Of a stretch of 64,000 bases of DNA, positions 35,654 to 47,495 are shown piece after piece. The DNA comes from Sabellastarte sp. h YS-2021 (taxonomy: Eukaryota; Annelida; Polychaeta; Sabellida; Sabellidae), in contig OZ024933.1 in assembly GCA_964017235.1 (NCBI GenBank), positions 10,605,962-10,669,961 of the forward strand, written 5' to 3'. The translations under genes were made by a program, and so were the position numbers. The notes under the pieces were generated by a model, which was not told where the DNA came from, searched no databases, and saw only the letters and a list, made by a program, of their open reading frames with translations. The stretch's first letter is position 1, and every line of letters starts with the position of its first letter.

Positions 35654-35781
35654 AACCTGCTGATGTACTGAACATAACAATGTCAAAAACAACTTCTACC
35701 CAATGTTTAGATGGGACCTATACTCTGATTTCTGGACAAAATTTGACCTTAAAATGTGCCTATGGACAGCCGTTCTCACGA
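35654..35781 (+). CDS. Ig/FN3 receptor: exon for first half of Ig-like domain 1
   Basis: Acceptor tttttttcag at 35653 and donor cga|gtaaga at 35782. The exon enters in phase 1 and leaves in phase 0. It encodes about 42 residues starting EPADVLNITMSKTT and containing TYTLISGQNLTLKCAYG, which has the hydrophobic spacing and cysteine of an Ig B strand. Two N-glycosylation sites (NIT, NLT) fit an extracellular domain. The second half is encoded 11.7 kb downstream at 47496, where the partner cysteine and tryptophan occur and the phase matches. The start motif resembles that of domain 2 (DPPAKVNITM at 49985), suggesting duplicated domains. Confidence 0.6.
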
Positions 35782-36549
35782 GTAAGAATTATATTGTCTA
35801 CAATAATTGTATACTATCATACTTTCCAGCTATCATATAATGTTATCTAGTGTGCAGCGAGGCAATTTAACAACAAAATTAACAATAAATTCCAATTCAA
35901 ACTTACAATGGTTTTGCTAACCTAATATAGAATTTTCCTATTTCTGTGCTAGGTAGATTTGCACTGATTTGCACATTTCAATTTTAGTGAAAATTTACCT
36001 ACCTGGATTAAACTATTATACACAGATACATCTCGATTTGTTGATTATAGTGTATTGTATTCCACTAACCAGATTATCACAATAAATTGACAACTATAAA
36101 TTTGACCTTTGATCTTTTTAAAAGACACACAATCAAAAGTACAGGAAATAGATCATCAAGTGCTTTCCTCACATCAAAATCTAAACACAAGGCAGTTCTA
36201 AGAGCAATGCTATAATTCAGTGATTGGCTGGAGATCTGTTGATTAAGTAACCCTTTAAGGGAAATGTTGTGCATGTCTTCTGGTATTAAGGGGCCTCCCC
36301 AGTTTTGGTGTGCTATTGCAATATGAAAATTTTGTCTATATGATTTTCAAGAGCTATTCTTATGTTGCAACTTTCATAATTTTAATCCCAAATACATTTT
36401 ATGAAGAAAAATGTATATACCTAAAATATGAAAACACTTTGGTTAAGGACGGCTAGGAGTTTGTTGACCGCCACATACACCATACATAGAATTTAAAATA
36501 TGAGGGGAGACCCTCTTTAAATTTATATACTTGCTACCCTTTGACCCCT
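35782..36549. other. Start of the 11.7-kb intron, unique part
   Basis: AT-rich sequence with no recognised repeat, lying between the exon at 35654 and the first inverted-repeat element. Confidence 0.4.
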
Positions 36550-37517
36550 GGGGCCGGTTTCACGAAGCCTCCTTAAGATAAAGGTCACCTTAAATTCTAG
36601 GATTTCCTTGATTTTCTCCCTCCTTTAAAAAATCTCAGTTTCACAAAGCCTCCTTCCTTAAAGGAGACCTTGAAAACTCCCTTGAATTTCAAGGAAGCTA
36701 AGGACCTACCTTAGATTTAAGGAAGTGTCCTTCAAGGAATGTTTATTAACTTTAATGAACATTTTAAGGTGAATCCACCTAAATATATAGAACTTGAAAC
36801 ATTATTGTCAAACCTACATCCACAAACAATGTCTTGCTGTTTATTTAATACAATTTGGTTGTTTAATTCTTGAAAAATTGATGTTCAAACTTTTGAAGTG
36901 AGAAACATATTCATGGAGTTTCCTTCAACATAAAGGGCCCCTTTCAACTTTTCATGTGACCTACTGTATTAATTTGCAAAATATAATCACAACCAATCTG
37001 CATTTTACAAAATTTATTAAAATATAGTAAAATACAGATTCACTGACTTTACTGATCTTTAACAGTGTTACAATAAGGACATTACCTCCATAAGGTAATT
37101 TAGGTACAAAATAAGTGCACAAGTACACATGTACTTACAGTTAAAGAAAAACATTGGTGTGGTTATAGGTTTTGAAAACAACTCCCAAAAGAAATAAAAA
37201 TGCAAATAATGTATCTGAAAAGTAAAATGTACCTAATGTACCAAGTTTAAAATAGTTAAAATGCTAAAATGCAATTTACTCTCTTAATATTTAATATAAA
37301 TTGTGTGAAGGTTATATAAGTAATGGAGGGAAAATTCCAAGCAGTGTGGTTATACAGGGAATCGCCCTTCCTTTGTTTTAAGGAAAATCTTTGGTAAGGT
37401 GGAATAAAGGAGGCTTTGTGAAACAGGATTTAAGGGAAACCTTTCCAAAGGTTAGAAATCCCCCTTCCTTTACTTTAAGGAAGGAAAAAACAAAGGAGGC
37501 TTCGTGAAACCGGCCCC
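36550..37517 (+). mobile_element. 970-bp inverted-repeat element, copy 1
   Basis: Starts ggggccggtttcacgaagcc and ends ggcttcgtgaaaccggcccc. Internal cctcctt and aaggagg blocks extend the inverted ends. No protein is encoded. An inverted copy is at 38450-39427. The target-site duplication is unclear for this copy. Confidence 0.85.
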
Positions 37518-38329
37518 TGGTGACCAAATCTACTCTGTCACGTGCAGTAATACAGAAATCATTCATTCTTTTTGAGAATAAACATAAATGCTGGAAAAAG
37601 GTCTTTTTGAAATGCAGGGCTGAAGTGACGGTGATTTGGTGTTTCCAGTAGTAAAGGCGCAGGGGGAAAAAGTGTCCCTATAATCTCGCCAGAGTTGGAA
37701 ACACGGACCACCTGTCAGGGTAATGGGCGATCATAGGATTAGGGGAGGGGGAAAAGGGGGGGATTATTGAATGGGATTAATTAACCCAAATGCTTTTAAA
37801 AAGAGTGAGATTATTGAAATGGTCAAGAAGGGTAGGAATCAATGGCCTACATTTATTTCAAATGAAGAATTTATAGTATTGTAGCTACTATGTACACAAA
37901 TTTATAGAGTCCCAACAAATTAAAGCTAACCAAGAAAAGTACACATAAGTAATGGTCAAGCTTTCTTTCCCACAATTTTTTTCCTTTAAAAAAGCCAGTT
38001 TTAAAAGTGACCCAGTTTAACATTGGCACAGTAGCCTTTCATTAGACGTCACGTATAATTCAAACCCATTCCCTTTCATTTAAACCAACCCCTGTACATT
38101 ATTACCTTTATTTTAAAGTAATTACCTTATTTTAAAGTTTTTTTCAATGACTGTTATTTAATAATACTGGAATAAGTAAGAATCCCACGAATATACCAAA
38201 GTCCAAAAAAATAAATATAAATATACTAGAGTCTAATGGAAAGGCTATTATCCCCCATCATTTTGAAAACATGCAACTATTCTCACGGATGGTCATTCCA
38301 CAATACAAAATGGGTTTAATGATCTGGAA

Positions 38330-39860
38330 AAAAGTGTGGGGTAATAAATGTATAATTTTCAAATGCTCATAACTTTTTGAGGGATAGTCCGATTTTAAAT
38401 ATTCAAAAAGGACCTCGATCCATATCTCCAGATGAAAATTTTGATACCAGGGGTCGGTTTCACGAAGCCTCCTTTGTTTTTTCCTTCCTTAAAGTAAAGG
38501 AAGGGGGATTTCTAACCTTTGGCAAGGCTTCCCTTAAATCCTGTTTCACAAAACCTCCTTTATTCCACCTTACCAAAGATTTTCCTTAAAACAAAGGAAG
38601 GGCGATTCCCTGTATAACCACACTGCTTGGAATTTCCCCTCCATTACTTATATAACCTTCACACAATTTATTTTAAATATTAAGAGAGTAAATTGCATTT
38701 TAGCATTTTAACTATTTTAAACTTGGTACATTAGGTACATTTTAATTTTCAGATACATTATTTGCATTTTTCTTTCTATTGGGAGTTGTTTCCAAAACCT
38801 ATAACCACACCAATGTTTTTTGTTCACTGTAAGTACATGTGTACTTGTGCACTTATTTTGTACCTAAATTACCTTATGGAGGCAATGTCCTTATTGTAAC
38901 AATGTTAAATATCAGTAAAGTCCGTAAATGTATATTTTACTATATTTTGATAAATTTTGTAAAATGCAGATTGGTTGTGATTATATTTTACCAATTAATA
39001 CAGTAGGTCACATGACAATTTTTTACCCAAAGTAAGGGGCCCTTTATGTCCAAGGAAACTCCATGAATATGTTTCTCACTTCAAAAGTTTGAACATCAAT
39101 TTTTCAAGAATTAAACAACCAAATTGTATGAAATAAACAGCAAAACATTGTTTGTGGATGTAGGTTTGACAATAATGTTACAAGTTCTATATATTTAGGT
39201 GGATTCACCTTAAGATGTTCATTAAAGTTAATAAACATTCCTTGAAGGACACTTCCTTAAATCTAAGGTAGGTCCTTAGCTTCCTTGAAATTGAAGGAAG
39301 TTTTCAAGGTCTCCTTTAAGGAAGGAGGCTTTGTGAAACTGAGATTTTTTGAAGGAGGGAGAAAATCAAGGAAATCCTAGAATTTAAGGTGACCTTTATC
39401 TTAAGGAGGCTTCGTGAAACCGGCCCCTGATACTATAACCCCAAATAATAAATGTACAATATTTCGTAATCCAGTACACTAAAAAAGTCCCATTGTAAAA
39501 GGCTATTATCCCCCATTGACAAAGCCATTCACACAGCTGGTGTCATTCATCTTTAAAAAGGTTAAGGAATTATAATGCATAATTTTCAAATGCTCATAAG
39601 ATTTTGAGGGATAGTCCGATTTGAAAAATTCAAAAAGGACCTCGATCTATATCTCCAGATGAACGCGTTGATACCAAACACGCTCCTGTTAAACCGTTAA
39701 TAAAAAATTGGAAAAAAATATTCATTAATTATGTTGAGACGCATAATTCGCATTTTTCAAACAGTCCTAACTCTGCGAGGGATAGTCGGATTTTAAAAAT
39801 TCAAAAAGCGTCTTAAACAGTGAGTCCAGACGATTGTTTTGATATCAAACTTAACCATAT
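38330..39860 (+). repeat. Three dispersed direct repeats around gggatagtccgatttt
   Basis: Units near 38345-38450, 39568-39675 and 39735-39850 share cataattttcaaatgctcat, gagggatagtccgatttt and attcaaaaaggacctcgatc. The 970-bp element sits immediately after the first unit. They were probably a short tandem array inside the 3-kb element before insertion. Confidence 0.7.
38450..39427 (-). mobile_element. 970-bp inverted-repeat element, copy 2, opposite orientation, 8-bp TSD
   Basis: Starts ggggtcggtttcacgaagcc and ends ccggcccc; the interior is the reverse complement of copy 1 (for example gaaatcctagaatttaaggt against accttaaattctaggatttc). Flanks tgatacca (38442-38449) and tgatacta (39428-39435) match at 7 of 8 positions, consistent with an 8-bp duplication as made by hAT-type transposases. 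It is nested in the 3-kb element. Confidence 0.85.
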
Positions 39861-39929
39861 ATGAGCAAAAACGGGAAATTTTAACTATACCAAAGCATTC
39901 ATTATAACATATGTGCCACATAAAATTGC

Positions 39930-40410
39930 ATGCGTAACACAGGTGACCCTCACAAACCCCACGTGTAACACAATGTGACCCTCACAAACCGAACAAGTAA
40001 CACATGTAACACAATGTGCGCACATGTAGCACAATATGCACCACACATGTAACACAATGAGCACCGCACATGTAACACAATGTGTGCACTTGTAACACAA
40101 TGTGCGCACATGTAACAATGTGCACCGCACAAATCGCACATGTAACACAATGTGCGCACATGTAACACAATGTGCACCGCACAAATCGCACATGTAACAC
40201 AATGTGCACCGCACAAACCGCACATGTAACACAATGTGCGCACATGTAACACAATGTGCACCGCACAAATCGCACATGTAACACAATGTGCGCACATGTA
40301 ACACAATGTGCACCGCCCAAACCGCACATGTAACACAATGTGCGCACATGTAACACATGTGATCCTCACAAACGGCACGTGTAACACAATGTGCACAATA
40401 CAAACTGTAC
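39930..40410. repeat. Minisatellite of 52-bp units (cacatgtaacacaatgtgcg)
   Basis: The basic 20-bp phrase cacatgtaacacaatgtgcg alternates with a longer 32-bp form ending accgcacaaatcg. Together they make units of about 52 bp, repeated with variation. On the minus strand all three frames are open for 124 to 194 codons, giving Cys/His-rich repeats that are an artefact of the unit lacking stops. Confidence 0.9.
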
Positions 40411-40616
40411 ACGAGGCCCATTAAACGTAATCCACTGCAGGGTTTCCTGGCCCCCCCTTCTTTTTTCATGGTTAATTAATCCCATTCAATAATCCCCCTC
40501 CCTTTCCCCCTCCCCTAATCCTATGATCGCCCATTACCCTGACAGGTGGTCCGTGTTTTGAACTCTGAGGGGGCTGTATAGGAATGTTCCTATACGCCCC
40601 CCTTTACTACTGTTTC

Positions 40617-40722
40617 CATATGGTAGGTATTTATATTTTTCTTCATAAAAATGTATTTTGCATTTAAAAATATGAAATTATTTTTCTTCATTAAAAATAT
40701 AATATACCCTACCATATGAAAA
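40617..40722. repeat. Short palindrome adjoining the 3-kb element
   Basis: Catatggtaggta at 40618 is mirrored by ataccctaccatatg ending near 40719, with A/T-rich arms between. It would fold into a hairpin of about 100 bases, possibly a separate small inverted-repeat element. Confidence 0.6.
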
Positions 40723-43459
40723 CACTTGGGTTCCTTCCCTGTGGGAAAAAGACAGACTCAGGAAAATCAGGAACCAGAAAAATATCTAAATCTATTGCTA
40801 GTTTCCAGTCTTCTATCTCAAGAAAAGAACCTGAGAAAATCAGATAAAAAGGAGCCCTAACACTTGAACTGCTCATACGAACAACAAGTGTGAGGGTGAT
40901 TGACAAAGAACAGCATCCTCCTGAGGAGAAGAAAAAAGCTGGAAAAGATGGAATCAGGAAGAGTGCAAGATTGAATGAAACAAACTGCTCCTACCTCCTG
41001 ATGGTCATCAAAATAAAGGTGGAGGCTAAGGCTATTGCGCCTGCCTCTGGAAAGCATTCCACCATCAGAATTTTGGAACCTGAAAAGGAACCACAGCCCC
41101 TTAGCACTAAGTTATAGAGAAGACTTTATAGAGAAACATTTGGATGTTAAACCTTTATACAATGCGTTCATTGACATTTGATTCATACACTGGAGAACAG
41201 ATTTGCTAAATGTTCAGACTAGAACTGATATTACTTTCTCTGCCTGTATAGCTGGGTTTTCAGTTGTGCAGTGTTTTAAATTGTTCATCTGTGATCTCTT
41301 GTGTAAACATTAAACAGATTTCAACATTTGCTCACACAAATTAGAGTTATAGAAACATCTGGTGACAAAAACAGGCCCCACATTGTTGGACATAGCACCA
41401 GTACCTGGATGACATGGTAATGCATCATTTCTTCTGTCATCATGTATGCTAAAAACAGTCTCATAATTTTGTACAGTAAAAGTTTCATCACTTTGATCAC
41501 CCATATGTTGAAATGACTTAACTTTGTCGCTGTTAGTGCATTATTTTTGACTCTTGTGCTTAAACTAACAGTCTTTCTCTGGGTGTGCCAACACCCTGTT
41601 CTGAGACAGGCAGAAGCATAAATATCCTTTAGCAATTTACCTCACTCTTACAGTCCCTAAAATTTTAACAATTGCCGCACTAATATAATTTACAAAACCA
41701 ATGTTTCCTGGTATAATCACTTTTGTAGCTCTATTTTTTACCATTATTGTAAAAAAATTCCCCCATTTCGCAGAGGAGTATACCATGAGTTGCCTTTTCA
41801 TAGGGCTAACTAAAATCAGTCACATCCTTCATTAGATCACTGAGACAGCTTAACATTTTGTCTCTGATTTTTTTTTTCATCTTTTTCCTCCAAAATTGTA
41901 TTTTTTCGAAAAGCCCGATATAAATTGTTTGAGAGACAACTGGTCGAAATTTAGGCACTGCCTACTTTGACCCCCAAGAAATGCGTCATGAGGTCATGAT
42001 TTTACGTGTGAGCTTTGATTGACATTCAATCTCAGCCAGTCCGTGATGACTTCTTTTTGAATGCTACTTTCACACTTCAGGACAGCAAAGCTTGGTAAAT
42101 CAACTTCCTTAAAAGAAGAATCACTATACACATGGGAGTGCTCCCAAGATGACTTATAAACACAGAAACTGTCTTACTTAACTTTAAGGCTTTTATTTTG
42201 CTCTTGCTCCTGCTTTTCGACGAATCCACTCTACTCTCTACCACATCCAATCTGTGGCTCGTCTGGTGCAGTTCCTTGAGGATCAGTGCCTGGAAATCTT
42301 GCTTCTGAGTGCCAGTGTTAGGTGTGTGTCGACGGTGCCATCAGAATCACATAAGTTTGAGGAAACCAAAGAACTTACATTGTTTTGACGAGAGCTTAGC
42401 ACTTTGTTCCTTCTAGACAGACTTGGGGTATAATTTCCAACGTTTGAACATAACTAAAGAGTTCTGACACAGTCCTTCGTCCCTTCCTTGCCTGAAGTCT
42501 GTGAACTAGTGTTACTGGCTTTGTAAGCTGGTGGCATAAATTTGCATTTCTTTTTTGTTTATTACACTATGCAAAATCACTAAAAATTACAGAAAAACAG
42601 AGTGCTGACCAACGGTAATCTGTTAATCAATGGCTGCAATGAATCAGAAAGCAACCACAATGGATGAAATTCAAAGTAAATAATTGGGGCTGACCATCCC
42701 TTTGTCAACAGTTCAGTGACCCCAAAATAGCCTGAGGTTGTCGGATTATCATGGCTGATGGTAGTCAGTAAGCTGTGAGTTGACCAGGTACAAAAATTTT
42801 AAAAAGCTGAAAATATGTATGAATTTAAAGTCATCCAGATCATGCAGTTACACTAAAACATATATATTATTTAGGATTTGTAAGAATACTTTTTCAAAAG
42901 CCCATATAGATTTAAGCATGTATCTCACAAATTATTACCTTATGGTCATTGCAAATAAGTTTATTAGCTTCGAATTATCTTAGCCGTGACAACAATTTGG
43001 AACCGATCCAACCACTAAAATACACTGTGTTAACTTTATATACTATGTCCCAACATGTTGATCACATTACAGTGTTACATTATTGTGGTTTTTGTAGATA
43101 CCATGTGCACGTCTACAGAGTATTATGAGAGCATGTAGACAACTTGACAGAAAATCCCTCAATCATTTCTTATAATCAATGTTTAAAATTATGCACATCA
43201 CTTACAAGACTCACTCATTCACATTACACTCGGTGTGTTAATAAGTTTGTACAATCATTTTATTTCCTGGACATGCCCACAGACAGTTGTATTGAAACAT
43301 TTGAACAGGTGAACAGTTTTATTTATCACTTTGTTCAATGCTGAATTAAGTTTTACATCTAATTTTAAGGCATATATTTATCAGATGTATAGAGGAATTT
43401 CTAAATACGTCCCACAGTCTGTAACACTTTTTTGTACCCAGTATTGTTTTTATTGCCCC
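40723..43459. other. Intron sequence, no gene recognised
   Basis: Only short open frames (for example 40890-41117, lysine-rich, and 41321-41635 on the minus strand) without motif or phase-compatible splice support. Some of the text near 41900-42500 is less AT-rich, but no domain is readable. Confidence 0.4.
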
Positions 43460-45419
43460 TTGAAGTTATATAATTAAAGACAGCAGGAGTAGCATTGTTA
43501 CATGGATTTCGACCCAGTTTTTTCCCATTTTTTTGCCTTCCAAAGATTTGCTCGAATGAATACCATGTTTATCAGCCAAGTGCTTTGAATCACTTTGTGC
43601 AATAGGTTGTAGTATTTCATATCTATTCTGCAATGGCAGAAAACTCTTGCATATAGGGCTCACCCTTTGTAACAAAATTGTGTTTATGAGGTAAGAACTT
43701 GCAGTTAATCAAAGGTTTGTGATGATTGCGTTGGGGAGTGCATTTAGCTGGAACGCAATGGACCTTACTATGTGCAGTATGTAAGGAAGTATGCGAATCA
43801 ACCCTATTTGGTATACGGCTATCGTATTTTTGTGGACCTGTAGCTGGCTCAGTTTTAAAAGAAGTTTTCAAAACTACAGCATATGATCTATTGTTAACAG
43901 AAGTGTTAAGAGATCTGTTAACCATAAACCATTTGGACTATGTGTCACGAGTTGCTAACAACTGATTGTTGATCTGAGTGACATTACAATTATTATTTAC
44001 AAAGATTCCAATCTTACTCGTTTTTTGTCTGACCTTTGTGCTTACTTTTACAATCAATCTCAGCATGTGAAAAAGTTTTACCTGCTGAAGCAAAACAAGA
44101 TGCACAGATATGCTTATAGGGGACCCCCCCCCCCTGGTCTCATGAGATCTTTTTTGCAAACATGTGCCCTGGTTAATATATGTACAGGGCATGGATTTTG
44201 TGGTTTTTGAATTTTGAGGGGAGCTAGCCACTGAAGTGGCCACATGTTTTTGTGCATTAGCTCTCCTGATCCGATCAATAGCCATAACATCTGAATATGA
44301 TTTGATTTTGCCTTGTTCCATGCGACATAAGAGCACTGCGTGGCTGGCTTTGGCCGAAATCCAAGAAAAATCATTAGCATCATCCATGAGGGAGATCATA
44401 TAATCAAGCATATACTGTCTAACTTCCGGATCCGACTCCTCCCTCGTGGTATGGCCAAAGCCAGCCACCCACTGGGTAACCGAAAGCTGATCATATGAAA
44501 CTCTCTCTTTGTTAAGACTGGATAAGACGTATTTGTGGGGCCATTTGACCCTATTTTTGACCATGACCTCGACCTGGCCACCCCTTTGTGACTTTATTTT
44601 TGAATTGTACCTGTCTTTGCCAATTCTGAGAGCTCTTGCAAGCGTTGTTCGACCTTCTTTAAGAGAATCAAGTGTGGGAAGTTTGTTTGTGTTTCAGTCT
44701 TTACATCCGACTTTGTATCCGACTTTGTTGAAACAGATTTCTTTGATTCCAAGGCACCTTTGACCCCTTTAATTTTACTTTTATCCGATGTCTTTTTGCA
44801 CTCGACATTTTCTATTTTATTAAGTTTTTTCCCATTTTTTTGCAATTGATCCAAAATTTGTGAGTTTATCACTGATTGACCCTTAAACTATGAACTGATA
44901 TCCATATCATCCGGGGGCCACAGTGGCAGAGTGGTAACACTCTCGCCTCCCACCTCTGAGGCCGGGGTTCGATCCCCGTCATGGCCTGAAGTGGGAAAGC
45001 TGGTAGTTGCTTGCCGTTGGTCGGCAGTTTACAGTACAGAACCCTAGCGAACTCTATGTACTGGTTTCCTCTGCCCTTCCAACTACCCGTCGTGATATGA
45101 CCTGTACAGTGTTGAAAGCGACGTAAAACCCCAAATAAACAAACAAATAAACCATATCATCCGAAACTAGAGTGTCAGAATCCTTCTTATCAGATTTTGC
45201 AGAAGTCGATTGTGTTTCATTATCCGAATCCTGAATCAGAGCATCATAATCCACCTCAATATCCGAACTTTCATGCATACAATCTGACATATTTGCACTA
45301 CTGTTAAGCAAAGATGAGTTCTGTTTTAATAAATCAGTTAAAAATTGTTCATCATCCGTTACTTGAATCTGCACAGGAAATTGTATTGTATCTTTTTTAT
45401 TCGACCTCAAATTGTACAT
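43460..45419 (-). pseudogene. DIRS-like element 2: gag-like gene, minus strand, SINE-interrupted
   Basis: Read from 45419 down: MYNLRSNKKDTIQFPVQIQV, an acidic region (SDIEVDYDALIQDSDNETQS), then the SINE. It then continues KSKIKGVKGALESKKS and LLKKVEQRLQELSEL (44872-44594), and a second open stretch (44564-43938) with VKWPHKYVLSSLNKERVSYD, QWVAGFG, SHAVLLCRMEQGKIKSYSDV and RIRRANAQKHVATS. The SHAVLLCR and RIR.ANAQKH blocks match element 1 at 31.9 kb. After a frame change near 44200 a Cys/His knuckle KHICASCFASAGKTFSHAE is readable, as in element 1. Pol is not visible; downstream homology fades near 43460. Frameshifts and the insertion inactivate it. Confidence 0.7.
44914..45151 (+). mobile_element. 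tRNA-derived SINE, family 1, inserted in DIRS gag relic
   Basis: Head gggccacagtggcagagtgg, box B ggggttcgatccccgtc, body ending gtaaaaccccaaataaacaa. The 12-bp target-site duplication ccatatcatccg is at 44902-44913 and 45152-45163. Confidence 0.95.
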
Positions 45420-46950
45420 AACGAATCATGCAAGTAAAATAATACTTTGAATCAAAATACAATAGTTACAAATGACTAAAATATATAAAAAATCTTGTTA
45501 TTGAACGGTATCATTTGTCATTGGATAACAATCACAGTATATCACAACAAGCACAAAGAAACAATTGTAAATACTAAATACATATAATATACAATACTAA
45601 AATAAAATAACATAAAAAAACCCATACAGTCGATGACCACATGTAGTATTGCACAGCATATAACTCTCCAATGGAGAAAATTGTAGTGTGCCCTCGTTGC
45701 TTTCCAATGACAGAATGGAGGATTGAAGCCTGCAAACAGAGAGGTCCCACGCTGGTCAATCTTGACCAATAGCAATTATGTATGCAAATCAGTAGTCGTA
45801 CTAAAGGCAAGGACAGGGAGAGCCGAAATGAGCCCAATGCCACCCAAATGGCACTTTTAAAGGATCCACACACTGCAGATCACAGCATAGTTTGTTTGAT
45901 TCTATGTTTATTTTTCCACTACATACACAGCAATTTACATTTCTTTCATCCAAGGTTTATTTTGATACACCACACAGTACAGTATTCATACAGTACCTTC
46001 TGCAACTGGATTTTGAAGTGTGGAGAATTGTCAGCCTTTATCCAAAAGGAAAATAGTATGCAGAAGATGTGCCGGTGGTTTCTTCATGCAGATCAAATAA
46101 AACTTACTGCACTAGTTGTTATAGTATGTAATGTACAGTTCACAAAAAATCGACGATAATAAGCAGGACAGCCTTTTTCATCTGTTACACATTTCAAATA
46201 CTCTTTGATGTTGTATACTACATTTGTCGCTGTTTGTTTGATTAATTCAGATGTTCATTTCAAATATTGCATTTGGTACACACTAAAATTAATTTATCAG
46301 CAAAAATGACAACCATACAGTAAAATTATTAGTTTTTCTGCCAACGGAAGAATGCCTGGAAATGGGTTTTGTCCCTTGTTTCCAGTTACCTGTTTCTCTG
46401 TTGCCTACTATGCAACTACTTTGTCACTGTATTTGAATATATCCTTAAATATAAGGTATATGAGATTTTTTGACAGTTATGGACTTACTTTTTATCAAGG
46501 ATAATTATTCAAAACACGTATATTGTATTATTTTCCTTTCACCAGATTTCTCAGAAAATACATTATATAGGTCAATCAAATTTGCAGATTATTTTTCATC
46601 AAATTGAAATCTAAGGGCAAAGTCATTTCCAGACGAGTTGACATGTGGTTGATCGATGCAGAGGAAAACTGGGCATATAAAACTGGGTACCTTTAAATAT
46701 ACCAAATCAAGTGCCTCTGGTATGCTGCATACAGGAAGAAAGATAGATTAACTTTTAACAATCTCGTTTTTTTTTCAATTTAAGCTTTGAAACGTATTAA
46801 AAGATATAATAAACCATGCCTGAGATTCTAAAAAAATACATCATTTTTCGATAGTCAAGATATCATCAAGTAGGTATTCTATTATTTTTGAGTAAATTTA
46901 TAATACCATTTCTGTCACATGGTTAATTGTGACAAGGCAGAATACATATC
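45420..46950. other. Intron sequence, no gene recognised
   Basis: AT-rich, with short open frames without recognisable domains (for example 45782-46159). Confidence 0.4.
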
Positions 46951-46954
46951 CCTA

Positions 46955-47045
46955 ACTAATTCTAATTTTAATAGCACTTTTATAGCCCTTAATCTCCGTC
47001 AAAAGACAGACTCTAAGGCTCATCACACCAAAAACATTGCTCAAT
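46955..47045 (-). mobile_element. L2-like LINE/SINE 3' tail, minus strand
   Basis: The minus strand reads gagccttagagtctgtctttt, gacggagattaagggc, tataaaagtgc and ends in aattagaattag. This is the 3' end seen in the L2-like LINEs at 13180 and 24530. Confidence 0.65.
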
Positions 47046-47495
47046 ATTCACAAGTCAGAGACATTGCAGAAGTCAGGCTGATTTCCACTGATCTATGATA
47101 CAGCAAAATAACAATAAACACAAAAGACAAAGAAAATAAACTCAATAGTTGTCGGATATCAAAGATCAAAGTTAGAATTTTTTGTCTTGTTCAAAAGCCG
47201 GGGTCATATTGGGACAGGTCATCAGTGTTATCATTTGCCAAACCCTGTCCCCTACTGGGATATTAGTCAGCTGACAAGGTATGCGGTATAGCATCAGTCC
47301 AGTTGTAAATTTCACATAGAGTTTTTTTGTGTTGAACTGCTTAAGCTGAAAATTACTCAAACATTTAAACAATGTAACTGTATTGTGTATGGTAATTTCT
47401 CCCTTATTTATTGATTGAACTTAGTATACTTTCTCAAACACTGTAGAAAATCATTTATAATAATGCATAATGTACATCAGGATTTTTTCACACAG

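Larger units (their letters stand above)
37646..40612 (+). mobile_element. 3-kb composite element with terminal inverted repeats of about 145 bp
   Basis: Left arm 37646-37796 (cagtagtaaaggcgcagggg ... gggattaattaaccc) is complementary to right arm 40470-40612 (ggttaattaatcccattcaa ... cctttactactg). The shared core includes accacctgtcagggtaatgg and gggcgatcataggattaggg. Arms differ by indels near their outer ends. The interior holds the second 970-bp element, direct repeats of a gggatagtccgatttt block, and a minisatellite, but no transposase. Flanks gtttcc occur at both ends if the element is taken to start at agtagt. Confidence 0.8.

Noticed and set aside
38377..38589. ORF across the 970-bp element end (and its mirror at 37378-37566)
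   Set aside because: Mirror-image ORFs from inverted copies of the same non-coding element.
39930..40410. CRISPR-like array
   Set aside because: Units are contiguous variants of one phrase without unique spacers, in a eukaryotic intron context; this is a minisatellite.
39885..40469. Long minus-strand ORFs (124-194 aa), Cys/His-rich
   Set aside because: They are open in all three frames only because the minisatellite unit lacks stops. Not a protein.
43938..44564. Host coding exon on the minus strand
   Set aside because: Shared SHAVLLC and ANAQKH blocks with the DIRS element at 31.9 kb show that it is a retrotransposon gag-like relic.
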